Assembly (NCBI GenBank): GCA_963733265.1
Contig: CAVTCF010000001.1
Location: forward strand, 1,488,001-1,552,000
Origin: PALSA-1006 sp963733265
GTDB taxonomy: Bacteria; Pseudomonadota; Gammaproteobacteria; Burkholderiales; Gallionellaceae
DNA length: 64,000 bases
Direction of reading: 5' to 3'
The notes beneath the pieces are model-generated. The model was not told the origin of the DNA and did not search any database. It saw only the letters and a list, made by a program, of their open reading frames with translations. The translations under genes were made by a program, and so were the position numbers. Below are positions 23,292 to 33,716 of the stretch, piece after piece (position 1 is the first letter of the stretch; the number at the start of each line of letters is the position of its first letter).

Positions 23292-26025
23292 TTTGGCTGA
23301 CCTTACTATGATGGCAGAATATATTCCGCTGGGAAAATCATTCAGGCAGAAATTGATTGACTTTTCACCACGCGGGCATATTGCGGATTTGCGCGCGCAA
23401 TGGAAAGGCGAAGGGCACTTTGAAGTAAAAGCGCGCTTCGATAATATGTCGATGCGCAGAGTTGGAAAACTGCCCGGCGTTGACGGGTTGAGCGGGCAAA
23501 TAAACGGCAGCGACAACAGCGGGGTGCTGTCGCTGAATGCGCCGCAGTTAAAATTGGATGCCCCTGATTTCTTGCTGGAGCCGGTGACTTTTGACACTTT
23601 TGCTGTTCAAACCGGCTGGCAGAGGAAGCCGGACGGATGGAATATTAAACTCAATAATTTTTCCTTTGCCAATGAGGATTTGTCGGCGACGGCTTATGGG
23701 ACTTATCAGACAGATGCAACCAGTCTCGGCGTTGCCGACGTAAACTTGAATTTGATGCATGTATCCCTGCGGCATATTACAAGATATTTGCCCAAAGAAT
23801 TGCTGGGCAAAGAAACGATGGACTGGCTGCAAAAATGCCTGGTGGCGGGCGAGGCTGATGAGGCACATTTGCGCTTGCGCGGCGATCTGAACGATTTCCC
23901 GTTTCAAAAAAATAAAAATGGAATTTTTCAGGTTGAGGCCAAGGCCAAAGGCGTCAATATCGATTACGACAAAAATTGGCCGAGAGTTGAAAATGCGACG
24001 GGTATGCTGTTGATAGATGGTTCCCGAATACAGGTCGATTCGACCTTTGCTTCCATGTCCGGTTCAATCGCGCAAAAAGTCAGTGCCACCATCCCCGATT
24101 TTATGAGTTCGGCGCCGGAAGTCAGTATAAGCGCAGAAGCCAACGTAGAAACAAAACGCGCTTTGGACTTTATCAAACGCAGTCCGTTACGTGGTTTAAC
24201 CAATGGATTTGCTGATAAAACTACTGCGCTTGGCATGGGGAAAATTGATGTGCAATTTAATATCCCACTCACCAATATGCCAATCAAGGTGAGCGGTAAC
24301 TATCATTTTTCCGATAATGAAATCGATTTTGCCGAAAGTATTCCGCTGGCAAAAAACGTGACGGGCGACCTGAAGTTTACGGAGTCGGAATTGCAGGCTA
24401 AAGCAATTAGTGCCCAGATATACGGGGGGCCTGCAACGCTGTCGGTGCAAACGGGTGCCGGGGGCGCAATAAAAGCGAAAATTCAGGGCAGGGTTAACGC
24501 GGATGTCTGGCACAAAGTCGAGCCTTCATCATGGTTTCAGTCCCTAAATGGCACAGCGGAATGGAATGCGGAAATTAATGTGCAAAACAAACAATTCGAT
24601 GTACTGGTAACCTCCAACATGCTTGGGATGGCGGCAAATTTGCCGTTGCCGTTATTCAAACGTGCGAACGAAGCGATCCCGCTTAAATTTGAATTTAGAA
24701 GTTTAAGCTCGTCGCAAGACGCGATGTACACGCAGTATGGCGACATTGTAAGCGTGCGGTTGGTTAGAGCAGACGACAGTATGGGAGTGCGTTCCATCAA
24801 GCGCGGGTATATGGATTTTGGTCCTGCCCGGCGTATGGTGATGGTAGAAAGAGACGGTGTTTGGATTACAGGCTCATTGCCCATTTTTTCGCTGGAAGGC
24901 TGGTCCGGCTTGGTCCCGACTGGAAATGGCAAAGAGGTTGCGCCGCCGACGATAGACGGGATGGAATTGACAGTGCAAAAACTTGTCGGATACGGGAACG
25001 TGATTAACGGTGTGAATATCCATGCCCGCAATCACGCTGGCACGATCACGGCACAACTGGGGTCAAGAGATTTAAATGGCGAGGTAGTCTGGTACCCTCA
25101 GGGTAGAGGCAAGATTGTTGCGCGTCTCAAAAATGCAGTATTGTTTGAGGATGAAAAAGACAAAAAAACAGAGGCAATACAAGTGGCAACTGTTCCGTTA
25201 GGCGTCAATTTTTCTATTCCAGTGGTAGATCTTGCGGTAGAGCATTTTACTTATCATGGCAAACAGCTCGGACAGATGGAATTGCATGCCAGCCAAGTCG
25301 AAAAAGATATTCTGTTGGATCATTTGCATATCGCCAATCCTGACGGTGTGCTGACGCTTAATGGGAAATGGAGTTTGTCCCCTGCACAAACGCATGTAGT
25401 CGCCAAACTGGAATTGTTTGATACCGGTAAAATGCTCAACCGCTCGGGTTATCCCGATACCCTAAAAGACGGCAACGGTTTGCTTGATGGCGATCTGGTT
25501 TGGTCGGGGGCGCCTGATGAGATGAAGTTGTCCAATCTGGACGGGCGCTTAAACTTGAAAATGAGCAAAGGACAATTTTTAAAAGTGGACCCCGGAGCCG
25601 GCAAATTATTGAGTGTGATGAATTTGCAATCGCTACCCAAACGCATTGCACTGGACTTTAATGATGTCTTTAGCAAAGGTTTTGAATTCGACACCATTGA
25701 CGGTGTGGCGCAGTTGCGGCAGGGCGTGCTGATGACGAATGATTTCAAAATAAGTGGTTCTGCCGCGCAAATAACCATGTCCGGACAAGTGGATTTAAAG
25801 CGTGAGACGCAAAATTTGCGAGTAAAGGTTATGCCTACCATAGGCGATAGTGTCTCGCTTTTGGCATTTGCTGCCGGGCCTGCAGTCGGGGCGGGAGTTT
25901 TTCTCGCCAATAAAATATTTCGCGATCCGCTCGATAAGTTGGTGTCGTTTGAATACAATGTCACCGGTAGTTGGGTCGACCCGAAAGTTGAAAAAGTCAA
26001 CCAAGTAAAATATACCCCCCAATAA
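23266..26025 (+). CDS. yhdP: YhdP family protein, C-terminal part (frame broken)
   Basis: Continues the AsmA-like/DUF3971 region of the preceding frame and ends with the usual YhdP C-terminal domain (LDFNDVFSKGFEFDTIDG, then the GPAVGAGVFLANKIF segment and a final SWVDPKVEKV). It overlaps the first frame by 26 bp. Losing one G from GGG at 23264-23266 would fuse the frames through TAVKMQANAIDLADL. An independent start (GTG 23266 or ATG 23272) has no ribosome-binding site. The nitrilase gene follows after 23 bp. Confidence 0.85.
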   Translation: MKMQANAIDLADLTMMAEYIPLGKSFRQKLIDFSPRGHIADLRAQWKGEGHFEVKARFDNMSMRRVGKLPGVDGLSGQINGSDNSGVLSLNAPQLKLDAPDFLLEPVTFDTFAVQTGWQRKPDGWNIKLNNFSFANEDLSATAYGTYQTDATSLGVADVNLNLMHVSLRHITRYLPKELLGKETMDWLQKCLVAGEADEAHLRLRGDLNDFPFQKNKNGIFQVEAKAKGVNIDYDKNWPRVENATGMLLIDGSRIQVDSTFASMSGSIAQKVSATIPDFMSSAPEVSISAEANVETKRALDFIKRSPLRGLTNGFADKTTALGMGKIDVQFNIPLTNMPIKVSGNYHFSDNEIDFAESIPLAKNVTGDLKFTESELQAKAISAQIYGGPATLSVQTGAGGAIKAKIQGRVNADVWHKVEPSSWFQSLNGTAEWNAEINVQNKQFDVLVTSNMLGMAANLPLPLFKRANEAIPLKFEFRSLSSSQDAMYTQYGDIVSVRLVRADDSMGVRSIKRGYMDFGPARRMVMVERDGVWITGSLPIFSLEGWSGLVPTGNGKEVAPPTIDGMELTVQKLVGYGNVINGVNIHARNHAGTITAQLGSRDLNGEVVWYPQGRGKIVARLKNAVLFEDEKDKKTEAIQVATVPLGVNFSIPVVDLAVEHFTYHGKQLGQMELHASQVEKDILLDHLHIANPDGVLTLNGKWSLSPAQTHVVAKLELFDTGKMLNRSGYPDTLKDGNGLLDGDLVWSGAPDEMKLSNLDGRLNLKMSKGQFLKVDPGAGKLLSVMNLQSLPKRIALDFNDVFSKGFEFDTIDGVAQLRQGVLMTNDFKISGSAAQITMSGQVDLKRETQNLRVKVMPTIGDSVSLLAFAAGPAVGAGVFLANKIFRDPLDKLVSFEYNVTGSWVDPKVEKVNQVKYTPQ

Positions 26026-26048
26026 TTTCAATTACTGAAAGCTGTTAA

Positions 26049-26924
26049 ATGTCCGCCTACGATTCCACTCAAACTCGACTTGCTTCACAGCAGGGTGCCT
26101 TTAAAGTTGCCGCTGTGCAAATGGCATCCGGTCCCAAAGTCGCCGGCAACTTGAACGAAGCGCGCAGGCTGATAGAAAATGCCGCACAACAGGGTGCCAA
26201 GCTCGTTGTGCTGCCGGAATTTTTTGCCATCATGGGGATGAAAGAAACCGATATGGTTGCCGTGCGAGAACAGCCGAACAGCGGGCAAATCCAGCCTTTC
26301 CTGAGTGAAATTTCGCGCAAGCATAAAATATGGCTGGTTGGAGGCTCTATTCCGATAGTGGCAGATGCGCCGAACAAGGTGCGCGATTGCTGTCTTGTCT
26401 ACAACGAGCTTGGTGAACAGGTTGCGCGTTACGACAAGATACATTTGTTCAACCTTGATCTCGGCAACGAGCATTATCATGAAGCCGATACAATTGAAGC
26501 AGGGAATCAAGTGGTCGTTGTGGATAGCCCGTTCGGACGCATCGGGCTGTCAGTTTGTTATGATCTGCGCTTCCCGGAATTGTTCCGCGCGATGAGAGAT
26601 GTGGACATTATTGTATTGCCGGCGGCATTTACTGCCACGACCGGTAAGGTACATTGGGAGCCGCTGGTGCGCGCCCGTGCCATCGAAAATTTAAGTTATA
26701 TTATTGCGCCGGCACAGGGTGGTTACCATGTGAATGGGCGCGAAACACATGGCCACAGCATGATCGTCGATCCCTGGGGGAGAATACTGGATGAGTTGCC
26801 AAGGGGATCCGGTGTCGTCATGGCTGAAGTTAATCGCAGTTATCAAACAAGTTTGCGCTCCAGTTTGCCCGCGTTGTCGCACCGCACTCTGGCCTGTCAT
26901 CCGAACGGTAAAACATCCAAATGA
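26049..26924 (+). CDS. Carbon-nitrogen hydrolase, Nit1-like (deaminated glutathione amidase type)
   Basis: A 291-residue nitrilase-superfamily amidase. The catalytic Glu-Lys-Cys triad is Glu57 (LPEFF), Lys130 (RYDKIHLF) and Cys170 (SVCYDLRFPELFR). The CYDLRFPE signature is typical of the Nit1/omega-amidase branch, which repairs deaminated glutathione. The gene overlaps tldD by four bases (ATGA), so the pair is co-translated; nitrilase-tldD pairs are common in proteobacteria. The exact substrate is inferred from family. Confidence 0.88.
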   Translation: MSAYDSTQTRLASQQGAFKVAAVQMASGPKVAGNLNEARRLIENAAQQGAKLVVLPEFFAIMGMKETDMVAVREQPNSGQIQPFLSEISRKHKIWLVGGSIPIVADAPNKVRDCCLVYNELGEQVARYDKIHLFNLDLGNEHYHEADTIEAGNQVVVVDSPFGRIGLSVCYDLRFPELFRAMRDVDIIVLPAAFTATTGKVHWEPLVRARAIENLSYIIAPAQGGYHVNGRETHGHSMIVDPWGRILDELPRGSGVVMAEVNRSYQTSLRSSLPALSHRTLACHPNGKTSK

Positions 26925-28360
26925 GCAGTGACACTTTAGATTTGGCAAGACGATCATTGCTCACCGCACATGGTTTGGATGTAAATGACCTCGCCGGCGT
27001 TTTTGGAAAAATGATGGCTCATCGCGTTGATTACGCCGATTTGTATTTTCAATACGGACGCGCAGAGAGTTGGTCACTGGAAGAGGGCATCGTTAAATCC
27101 GGCAGCTTTAGTATTGACCAGGGTGTGGGCGTGCGCGCCGTGAGCGGCGAAAAAACGGCCTTCGCTTATTCTGATGACATCAGTTTGGTCGCGTTGGAAG
27201 CGGCGGCGCTGGCGACACGTGCAATTGCGCGTCAGGGAAAAAAACAAACTATCCCGTTGTTGAAAGAAGGCAAGGCGCACGATCTGTACTTGCCGCATGA
27301 TCCGATTGCCAGTCTTGATGCGGCGAGTAAAGTTGCACTGCTGGAACGTTTGGAAAAATTTGCCCGCGCACTTGATCCCCGCGTCACACAAGTAATGGCG
27401 GGGCTGGCGGGCGAGTATGAGCTTGTGCTGGTGGCACGCAGCGATGGAATGCTCAACGCCGACATTCGTCCCCTGGTGCGGCTATCGTTGCAAGTTATTG
27501 TCGAAAGTAATGGCAAGCGTGAACAAGGATCGGCGGGTGGTGGCGGGCGTTTTGATTACGCATATTTCAACGACGAAGTGTTGCAGCGTTACGCCAAAGA
27601 AGCCGTACATCAGGCAACCGTTGCACTTGATGCCCGTCCCGCACCAGCGGGCAGCATGACCGTTGTATTGGGTTCCGGCTGGCCGGGAATTTTGCTGCAT
27701 GAGGCTGTCGGACACGGTTTGGAAGGCGACTTCAATCGTAAAGGTAGCTCGGCTTTTTCCGGCAGAGTCGGCGAGCGCGTTGCGGCAAAAGGCGTGACTG
27801 TGGTGGACGACGGCACCATCAAAGACCGGCGCGGCTCGCTTAATATGGACGACGAAGGCAACCCGACACAGCGTACCGTACTGATCGAAGACGGCATTCT
27901 GCGCGGCTATCTTCAAGATACGATGAACGCACGCTTAATGGGAGTACCTGTTACGGGCAATGCACGGCGCGAATCGTTTGCGCATTTGCCCATTCCGCGT
28001 ATGACCAACACCATGATGATGAACGGCGACAAGACCCGCGACGAGATCATCGCCTCTGTTAAACACGGCTTGTATGCGGCCAACTTCGGCGGCGGACAAG
28101 TGGATATCACCAGCGGTAAGTTTGTGTTCTCCACCACCGAGGCCTATATGATCGAAGATGGCAAGATCACTTATCCGGTCAAAGGGGCGACGCTGATAGG
28201 TAATGGTCCGGAAGCGTTGACTCAAGTATCAATGGTTGGTAATGATTTGGCGCTTGACTCCGGTGTCGGCACTTGCGGCAAAGAAGGTCAGAGCGTGCCG
28301 GTTGGGGTAGGGCAACCGACAGTGCGAATCGAAGGGCTTATCGTGGGCGGGACTGCGTAG
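26921..28360 (+). CDS. tldD: Metalloprotease TldD
   Basis: The TldD subunit of the TldD/TldE zinc protease, which degrades unfolded peptides and is involved in maturation of peptides such as microcin B17 and in CcdA turnover. The 479-residue protein has the HEAVGHGLEGD zinc motif (HExxxH) in its middle and the usual Gly-rich C-terminal region (GKEGQSVPVGVGQPTVRI). tldE (pmbA) is not in the window. Confidence 0.96.
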   Translation: MSSDTLDLARRSLLTAHGLDVNDLAGVFGKMMAHRVDYADLYFQYGRAESWSLEEGIVKSGSFSIDQGVGVRAVSGEKTAFAYSDDISLVALEAAALATRAIARQGKKQTIPLLKEGKAHDLYLPHDPIASLDAASKVALLERLEKFARALDPRVTQVMAGLAGEYELVLVARSDGMLNADIRPLVRLSLQVIVESNGKREQGSAGGGGRFDYAYFNDEVLQRYAKEAVHQATVALDARPAPAGSMTVVLGSGWPGILLHEAVGHGLEGDFNRKGSSAFSGRVGERVAAKGVTVVDDGTIKDRRGSLNMDDEGNPTQRTVLIEDGILRGYLQDTMNARLMGVPVTGNARRESFAHLPIPRMTNTMMMNGDKTRDEIIASVKHGLYAANFGGGQVDITSGKFVFSTTEAYMIEDGKITYPVKGATLIGNGPEALTQVSMVGNDLALDSGVGTCGKEGQSVPVGVGQPTVRIEGLIVGGTA

Positions 28361-28404
28361 GGTGGACAAATCTTAGCCCGTCCTGCGGTATAATTCGCGC
28401 CGTT

Positions 28405-29334
28405 ATGCAGATACTCCGTGGACTTCATTCTCCTGATAACCAGCCTATTGCACTGACCATCGGTAATTTTGATGGCGTGCATCTTGGACATCAGGCATTA
28501 ATTGAACAATTGCAACTCGCTGCAAGGAAGAGCGGCTTGGCGACTGCCGCTATTGTGTTCGAGCCGCACCCGCGCGAATTTTTTACGCCGGAACAGGCAC
28601 CGGCGCGGCTCACCAATCTGCGCGAAAAGCTGGAGAGGTTTGCCGTGCTCGGATTGGATCGAGTTCATGTCTGTCGTTTTGATCAGAAGCTGGCGAGTAC
28701 CAGTGCGGCCGACTTTATCAAAGCGCTCTACAACAATTTAGCAGCAAGGCATGTGCTCATTGGTGACGACTTTCGTTTTGGAAACGCGCGCGGGGGCGAC
28801 TTTGCGCTGATGGAAAAAATGGGGCAACAACAGGGCGTCGCGGTAAAATCCATGGGCAGCCTTTTGCAAGATGGTATACGCATTTCCAGCACGGCAGTCA
28901 GACTTGCCTTAAGTGAAGGAAATTTACATTTGGCTAAACGCTATCTGGGGCGTCCTTACAGCATAAGCGGGCACGTGGAGCATGGTGAAAAAATTGGGCG
29001 CAAGCTGGGTTTTCCCACTGCCAATATACGGTTCAAGCACAATCGTGCGCCGATGCGGGGAGTTTTCGTGGTGCGCGTGCGCATCGAAGATAGCGGCTAC
29101 TGTGAAGGTGTGGCAAGCTTGGGGCTGCGGCCAACCGTGGTGCTAAACGGTAATCCGGTACTGGAAGTACACCTGTTCGATTTTGAGCGGGAACTGTATG
29201 GCAAACATCTGCATGTGGATTTTTTGCACAAACTGCGCGATGAAGTGAAATTCTCCGGTTTGGAAAGTTTAACGAAACAAATTTCGCTCGATGTCGAGCA
29301 TGCGAAAGACTGGTTTATACAAAATGGCAACTGA
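28405..29334 (+). CDS. ribF: Bifunctional riboflavin kinase/FAD synthetase
   Basis: Phosphorylates riboflavin to FMN and adenylates FMN to FAD. The 309-residue protein has an N-terminal nucleotidyltransferase domain (TIGNFDGVHLGHQ with the HxGH motif, RISSTAVR) and a C-terminal riboflavin kinase domain (GRPYSISGHVEHGEKIGRKL split across the boundary, then GFPTANI). ATG at 28405 gives the family-like start MQILRGL. It overlaps ileS by 11 bases, the conserved ribF-ileS-lspA-ispH order. Confidence 0.96.
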   Translation: MQILRGLHSPDNQPIALTIGNFDGVHLGHQALIEQLQLAARKSGLATAAIVFEPHPREFFTPEQAPARLTNLREKLERFAVLGLDRVHVCRFDQKLASTSAADFIKALYNNLAARHVLIGDDFRFGNARGGDFALMEKMGQQQGVAVKSMGSLLQDGIRISSTAVRLALSEGNLHLAKRYLGRPYSISGHVEHGEKIGRKLGFPTANIRFKHNRAPMRGVFVVRVRIEDSGYCEGVASLGLRPTVVLNGNPVLEVHLFDFERELYGKHLHVDFLHKLRDEVKFSGLESLTKQISLDVEHAKDWFIQNGN

Positions 29335-32143
29335 GTACAAAGACACCCTTAATCTTCCCGATACAACTTTTCCAATGCGCGGTGACCTTGCCAAGCGCGA
29401 GCCGCAGATGCTGGCGCAATGGCAGGAAAAAAAGCGCTATCAGCGCATTCGAGCTGCAAGCAAAGGGCGTGCAAAATTCGTTCTGCATGATGGCCCGCCC
29501 TATGCGAATGGTGACATTCATATTGGCCATGCGGTAAATAAAATCCTCAAGGACATTATTGTCAAAAGCAAAACATTGAGCGGTTTTGATGCACCTTACG
29601 TACCGGGTTGGGATTGCCACGGTCTGCCAATTGAGCTGCAAGTTGAGAAAAAGCACGGCAAAGCGATTCCGCCCGCGCAGTTCCGAGAATTGTGCCGAGC
29701 CTATGCCAAGGAGCAGATCGAACGCCAGAAAAAAGATTTCATTCGGCTTGGCGTATTGGGCGATTGGGATAATCCTTACCTGACGATGGACTTTAAAACC
29801 GAGGCCGAAATTGTGCGCGCACTTGGCAAGATTTACGAGCGCGGATATTTGTATCAGGGGCGCAAGCCGGTGAACTGGTGTCTGGACTGTCAGTCGGCAT
29901 TGGCCGAGGCAGAAGTGGAATATGAAGATAAAGTATCCCCCGCGATTGATGTCGGTTTTGAAGTGCAAGACAAAGCAGCAGTCGCGAAAGCATTTGGTAT
30001 CGGGCATCTCCCGGTTGATGCAAAAGTTTATGCGGTAATCTGGACGACCACACCGTGGACGCTACCCGCAAACCAGGCAGTGAGTGTCCACCCCGAATTG
30101 CAATACGACCTGATTAAAACCGAAAAGGGTTATTTGATATTGGCGTTTGATTTGGCCGAGACCACTTTGAGCCGTTGCCTGTTGGCAGGAAGCAATGACA
30201 GAGGTGATGGCACGGCTGCCACTTGTTATGGTGCTGTTCTTGAAGGTTTGCAGTTGTTGCACCCCTTCAATGACCGCACGGTGCCGATTATTTGCGGTGA
30301 GCATGTAACGCTGGAAGCGGGTACAGGTTTGGTACACACTGCTCCGGCACATGGTTTGGACGATTATTTTGTCGGTCAAAAATATAATTTGCCCAACGAT
30401 AACCCGGTGGGTGACGACGGTAAATTCATTTCCACAACACCTGACGTCGGCGGCGTGCCGCTGGCCGGTGTGTTCGTGTGGAAGGGCAATGACATCGTGC
30501 TGCAAGCCTTGGAGGCCAGCGGGCATCTCTTGCATCAGGAAAAACTCAAACACAGTTATCCGCATTGCTGGCGGCACAAGACCCCGATCATTTTCCGCTC
30601 CACACCGCAATGGTTTATCGGTATGGAGCAACACGCGCAAGCCGGGGGTGAGCAGTTGCGCACACTGGCAAATCAAGCCGTAGCGACTACAAAATTCTTC
30701 CCCGCTTGGGGGCAGGCGCGCCTCGAAGCAATGATTAAAAATCGCCCCGACTGGTGCGTGTCGCGCCAGCGTAACTGGGGCGTGCCAATGACTTTCTTCG
30801 TGCACAAAGAAACTATGGCCTTGCATCCGCGCACACCGGAATTGTTGGAACAAGTGGCCAAACGCATTGAGCAGCAAGGTATAGAAGCGTGGTTCGCATT
30901 GGATGCACAAGAATTGCTCGGAACAGATGCGGCGCACTATCGTAAACTTTCCGATACGCTGGATGTATGGTTCGATTCAGGTGTGACTCATGCAGCGGTA
31001 TTGGCGCTACGCGGCGAATTAAAGTTTCCGGCGGATTTGTATCTGGAAGGTTCGGATCAGCATCGTGGTTGGTTCCAATCTTCTCTCCTGACTTCCTGTG
31101 CCATCAATGACCGTGCGCCTTATGATGCATTGCTCACACACGGTTTTGTGGTGGACGGGCAGGGGCACAAGATGTCCAAGTCCAAGGGTAATGTCATCGC
31201 CCCGCAAAAGATTCTGGATACGCTGGGCGCCGATATTTTGCGCCTGTGGGTTGCTTCCACCGACTATTCCGGCGAGTTGACCATCTCCGACGAAATTTTA
31301 AAACGTGTGGTGGAAGGTTATCGCCGCATCCGCAATACCTTGCGTTTTCTGTTGGCGAATATCGCCGACTACGACCATGCCAAACATGCGTTGCCGGTGG
31401 AGCAATGGTTGGAGATTGACCGTTATGCTTTGGCTTTGGCGCACAAGTTGCAAGACGAAGTAAAGGCTGATTACGAGCATTATGAGTTTCATCTGATTGC
31501 ACAAAAATTGCAGGCATTCTGTTCGGAAGAGTTGGGCGGTTTCTACCTCGATATTCTGAAAGATCGTCTCTACACCGCCGGTGGCGATTCGCTTGCGCGT
31601 CGTTCGGCCCAAAATGCGCTGTATCACATCACTCATAGTTTAGTGCGCTTGATGTCTCCTGTACTGTCGTTTACGGGAGAAGAAGTATGGGCGGTATTAA
31701 GTGGCAAAGAAGATGTAAGTGTGTTTGAAGAGCAGTGGTATGAGTTGCCAGACGCTTGTTTGGATGCCGCGCTGGTCAGTTCATGGCGTGATATTCGTAA
31801 TGTGCGCGAACTGGTGAATAAAAAATTGGAAGAACAACGTGCGGCAGGAGCAATCGGCTCGGCGCTGCAAGCAGAAGTGGATGTATTCGCCAATAAAGAC
31901 ACCTATGAGTTATTGTCCAGACTTAAGGATGATCTTCGTTTCGTATTCATCACCTCGCGTGCCAGTGTGCATCTGTGCGAAGAGGGCGGGATCGAAATCG
32001 AGGTCACCCCAAGTAAGCACACCAAATGTGACCGCTGCTGGCATTACCGTGAAGACGTGGGCAGCGATAGCGCGCATCCAACTTTGTGCGGTCGCTGTGT
32101 AAGCAATTTATTTGGTTCCGGCGAAGAGCGTCGTTATGCCTAA
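29324..32143 (+). CDS. ileS: Isoleucyl-tRNA synthetase
   Basis: Charges tRNA-Ile; a class Ia synthetase with an editing domain. The 939-residue protein has the HIGH motif at 66-69, the editing-domain region with WTTTPWTLPANQAV, the KMSKS loop at 616-620 and a C-terminal zinc-binding pair (CDRCWHYRED ... LCGRC). ATG at 29324 lies within the end of ribF. Its own stop codon overlaps the start of lspA. Confidence 0.98.
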   Translation: MATEYKDTLNLPDTTFPMRGDLAKREPQMLAQWQEKKRYQRIRAASKGRAKFVLHDGPPYANGDIHIGHAVNKILKDIIVKSKTLSGFDAPYVPGWDCHGLPIELQVEKKHGKAIPPAQFRELCRAYAKEQIERQKKDFIRLGVLGDWDNPYLTMDFKTEAEIVRALGKIYERGYLYQGRKPVNWCLDCQSALAEAEVEYEDKVSPAIDVGFEVQDKAAVAKAFGIGHLPVDAKVYAVIWTTTPWTLPANQAVSVHPELQYDLIKTEKGYLILAFDLAETTLSRCLLAGSNDRGDGTAATCYGAVLEGLQLLHPFNDRTVPIICGEHVTLEAGTGLVHTAPAHGLDDYFVGQKYNLPNDNPVGDDGKFISTTPDVGGVPLAGVFVWKGNDIVLQALEASGHLLHQEKLKHSYPHCWRHKTPIIFRSTPQWFIGMEQHAQAGGEQLRTLANQAVATTKFFPAWGQARLEAMIKNRPDWCVSRQRNWGVPMTFFVHKETMALHPRTPELLEQVAKRIEQQGIEAWFALDAQELLGTDAAHYRKLSDTLDVWFDSGVTHAAVLALRGELKFPADLYLEGSDQHRGWFQSSLLTSCAINDRAPYDALLTHGFVVDGQGHKMSKSKGNVIAPQKILDTLGADILRLWVASTDYSGELTISDEILKRVVEGYRRIRNTLRFLLANIADYDHAKHALPVEQWLEIDRYALALAHKLQDEVKADYEHYEFHLIAQKLQAFCSEELGGFYLDILKDRLYTAGGDSLARRSAQNALYHITHSLVRLMSPVLSFTGEEVWAVLSGKEDVSVFEEQWYELPDACLDAALVSSWRDIRNVRELVNKKLEEQRAAGAIGSALQAEVDVFANKDTYELLSRLKDDLRFVFITSRASVHLCEEGGIEIEVTPSKHTKCDRCWHYREDVGSDSAHPTLCGRCVSNLFGSGEERRYA

Positions 32144-32675
32144 CATTTCCGAGACAGTGCCGCCGGTCGGCAACTCCCGGTTGATAAAATGGCTGGGCGC
32201 GAGTGTATTGGTAGTCGTACTCGACCAGCTAACAAAGTCGTGGATCAGTAGCCATTTAGCCTACGGTGAAAGCTATACCGTGAGCGGTTTTTTCAATCTG
32301 GTGTTGTGGCATAACACAGGAGCATCGTTCAGTATGTTGAGTGAGGCGAGCGGTTGGCAACGCTGGCTGTTTAGCGGGATTGCCACTGTTGCTGCCGTCT
32401 GGATCATATGGCTGTTGCGTAAACATCAACACAAAAAATTATTTTGCCTCGCATTGATATTTATTCTCGGCGGTGCGGTGGGCAATTTGCTCGATCGTCT
32501 TCTTTACGGCTATGTGGTGGACTTCCTCGATTTTCATTGGCATGAGAGTCACTTCGCCGCATTCAATGTGGCGGACAGCGCGATCAATGTCGGTGCGGCA
32601 TTGCTGTTGTGGGATAGCTTCATGAATAATCCCGAGAAGAAAGATGGAGCCAATAATGAAACTGCTGCTAGCTAA
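32136..32675 (+). CDS. lspA: Lipoprotein signal peptidase II
   Basis: An inner-membrane aspartic protease that removes the signal peptide of prolipoproteins, including LptM encoded above. At 179 residues with four membrane segments, it has catalytic Asp129 (YVVDFLDFHW) and Asp147 (FNVADSAINVG), and the NLVLWHNTGASFS motif. The start ATG overlaps the ileS stop region; the end overlaps ispH by 20 bases. Confidence 0.96.
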   Translation: MPNISETVPPVGNSRLIKWLGASVLVVVLDQLTKSWISSHLAYGESYTVSGFFNLVLWHNTGASFSMLSEASGWQRWLFSGIATVAAVWIIWLLRKHQHKKLFCLALIFILGGAVGNLLDRLLYGYVVDFLDFHWHESHFAAFNVADSAINVGAALLLWDSFMNNPEKKDGANNETAAS

Positions 32676-33585
32676 TCCGCGCGGTTTTTGTGCCGGAGTA
32701 GACCGCGCCATCGAGATAGTCGAGCGTGCTCTTGCTTTGCATGGTGCACCAATCTATGTGCGCCACGAAGTTGTACATAATAAATTTGTGGTAGAAGGCT
32801 TGCGCGCAAAGGGCGCGGTATTCATCGAAGATTTGAATGATGTGCCGGAAAAAAGCATTCTCATTTTCAGCGCACATGGTGTGCCGCAATCGGTAAGGCG
32901 CGAGGCAGAAGCGCGCGGACTGACTGTATTCGATGCTACCTGCCCATTAGTTACCAAAGTACATATTGAAGTCTCGCGTATGCGCGAACAGGGCAAAGAG
33001 ATCATTATGATTGGCCACGCGGGGCACCCCGAAGTGGAAGGCACCATAGGCCAGAGTAACGGCGGCATGTATTTGGTCGAATCCCCTGCCGATGTATCAA
33101 AACTCAAAGTAATTGACGAAAACCGTCTGTCTTTCGTGACTCAGACCACATTATCAGTGGACGACGCGAGTAGCATTATCGCGGCGCTCAAAGCCCGCTT
33201 TCCCCTCATCACCGGACCGAAGAAAGACGACATCTGCTACGCAACACAAAATCGTCAGGATGCTGTCAAGTTGCTTGCACAACAATGCGATCTGGTGATC
33301 GTGGTCGGTTCACCGAATAGTTCAAATTCCAATCGTTTGCGTGAAGTCGCGGACAATTTAAAAGTAGACGCCTATTTGGTTGACGAGGCCTGCGAACTGA
33401 AAGCTGAATGGTTAGTCGGCAAGAAAAATATAGGTGTCACTGCAGGAGCTTCCGCCCCCGAGGTGCTGGTTGAGAACGTGGTTAAACGCCTAAGAGAACT
33501 GGGCGTGCAGAGCGTAAGCGAGCTAAATGGCATCCTGGAAAATGTCGTGTTTCCGCTGCCAAAAGCGCTATCTCGGGTTGAGTGA
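32656..33585 (+). CDS. ispH: 4-hydroxy-3-methylbut-2-enyl diphosphate reductase
   Basis: The last enzyme of the MEP isoprenoid pathway, making IPP and DMAPP with a [4Fe-4S] cluster. The 309-residue protein has the three cluster ligands Cys12 (NPRGFCAGV), Cys96 (FDATCPLV) and Cys194 (DDICYATQNR), plus the SPNSSNSNRL and GASAPE motifs. ATG at 32656 lies inside lspA with GGAG 6 bases ahead, so translation is coupled. Confidence 0.97.
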   Translation: MKLLLANPRGFCAGVDRAIEIVERALALHGAPIYVRHEVVHNKFVVEGLRAKGAVFIEDLNDVPEKSILIFSAHGVPQSVRREAEARGLTVFDATCPLVTKVHIEVSRMREQGKEIIMIGHAGHPEVEGTIGQSNGGMYLVESPADVSKLKVIDENRLSFVTQTTLSVDDASSIIAALKARFPLITGPKKDDICYATQNRQDAVKLLAQQCDLVIVVGSPNSSNSNRLREVADNLKVDAYLVDEACELKAEWLVGKKNIGVTAGASAPEVLVENVVKRLRELGVQSVSELNGILENVVFPLPKALSRVE

Positions 33586-33716
33586 ATTCCTGCCATTTGT
33601 CTGTTTGAAATAGTCTTTTCACCGTTTGTCTTGCCTCGTTCGCCATCTGTCAGATGCCAGTGGCATTGTAGAATCCAAAAATCTAGTATCCATTTAACCA
33701 AATAGGGAGCGTGACT

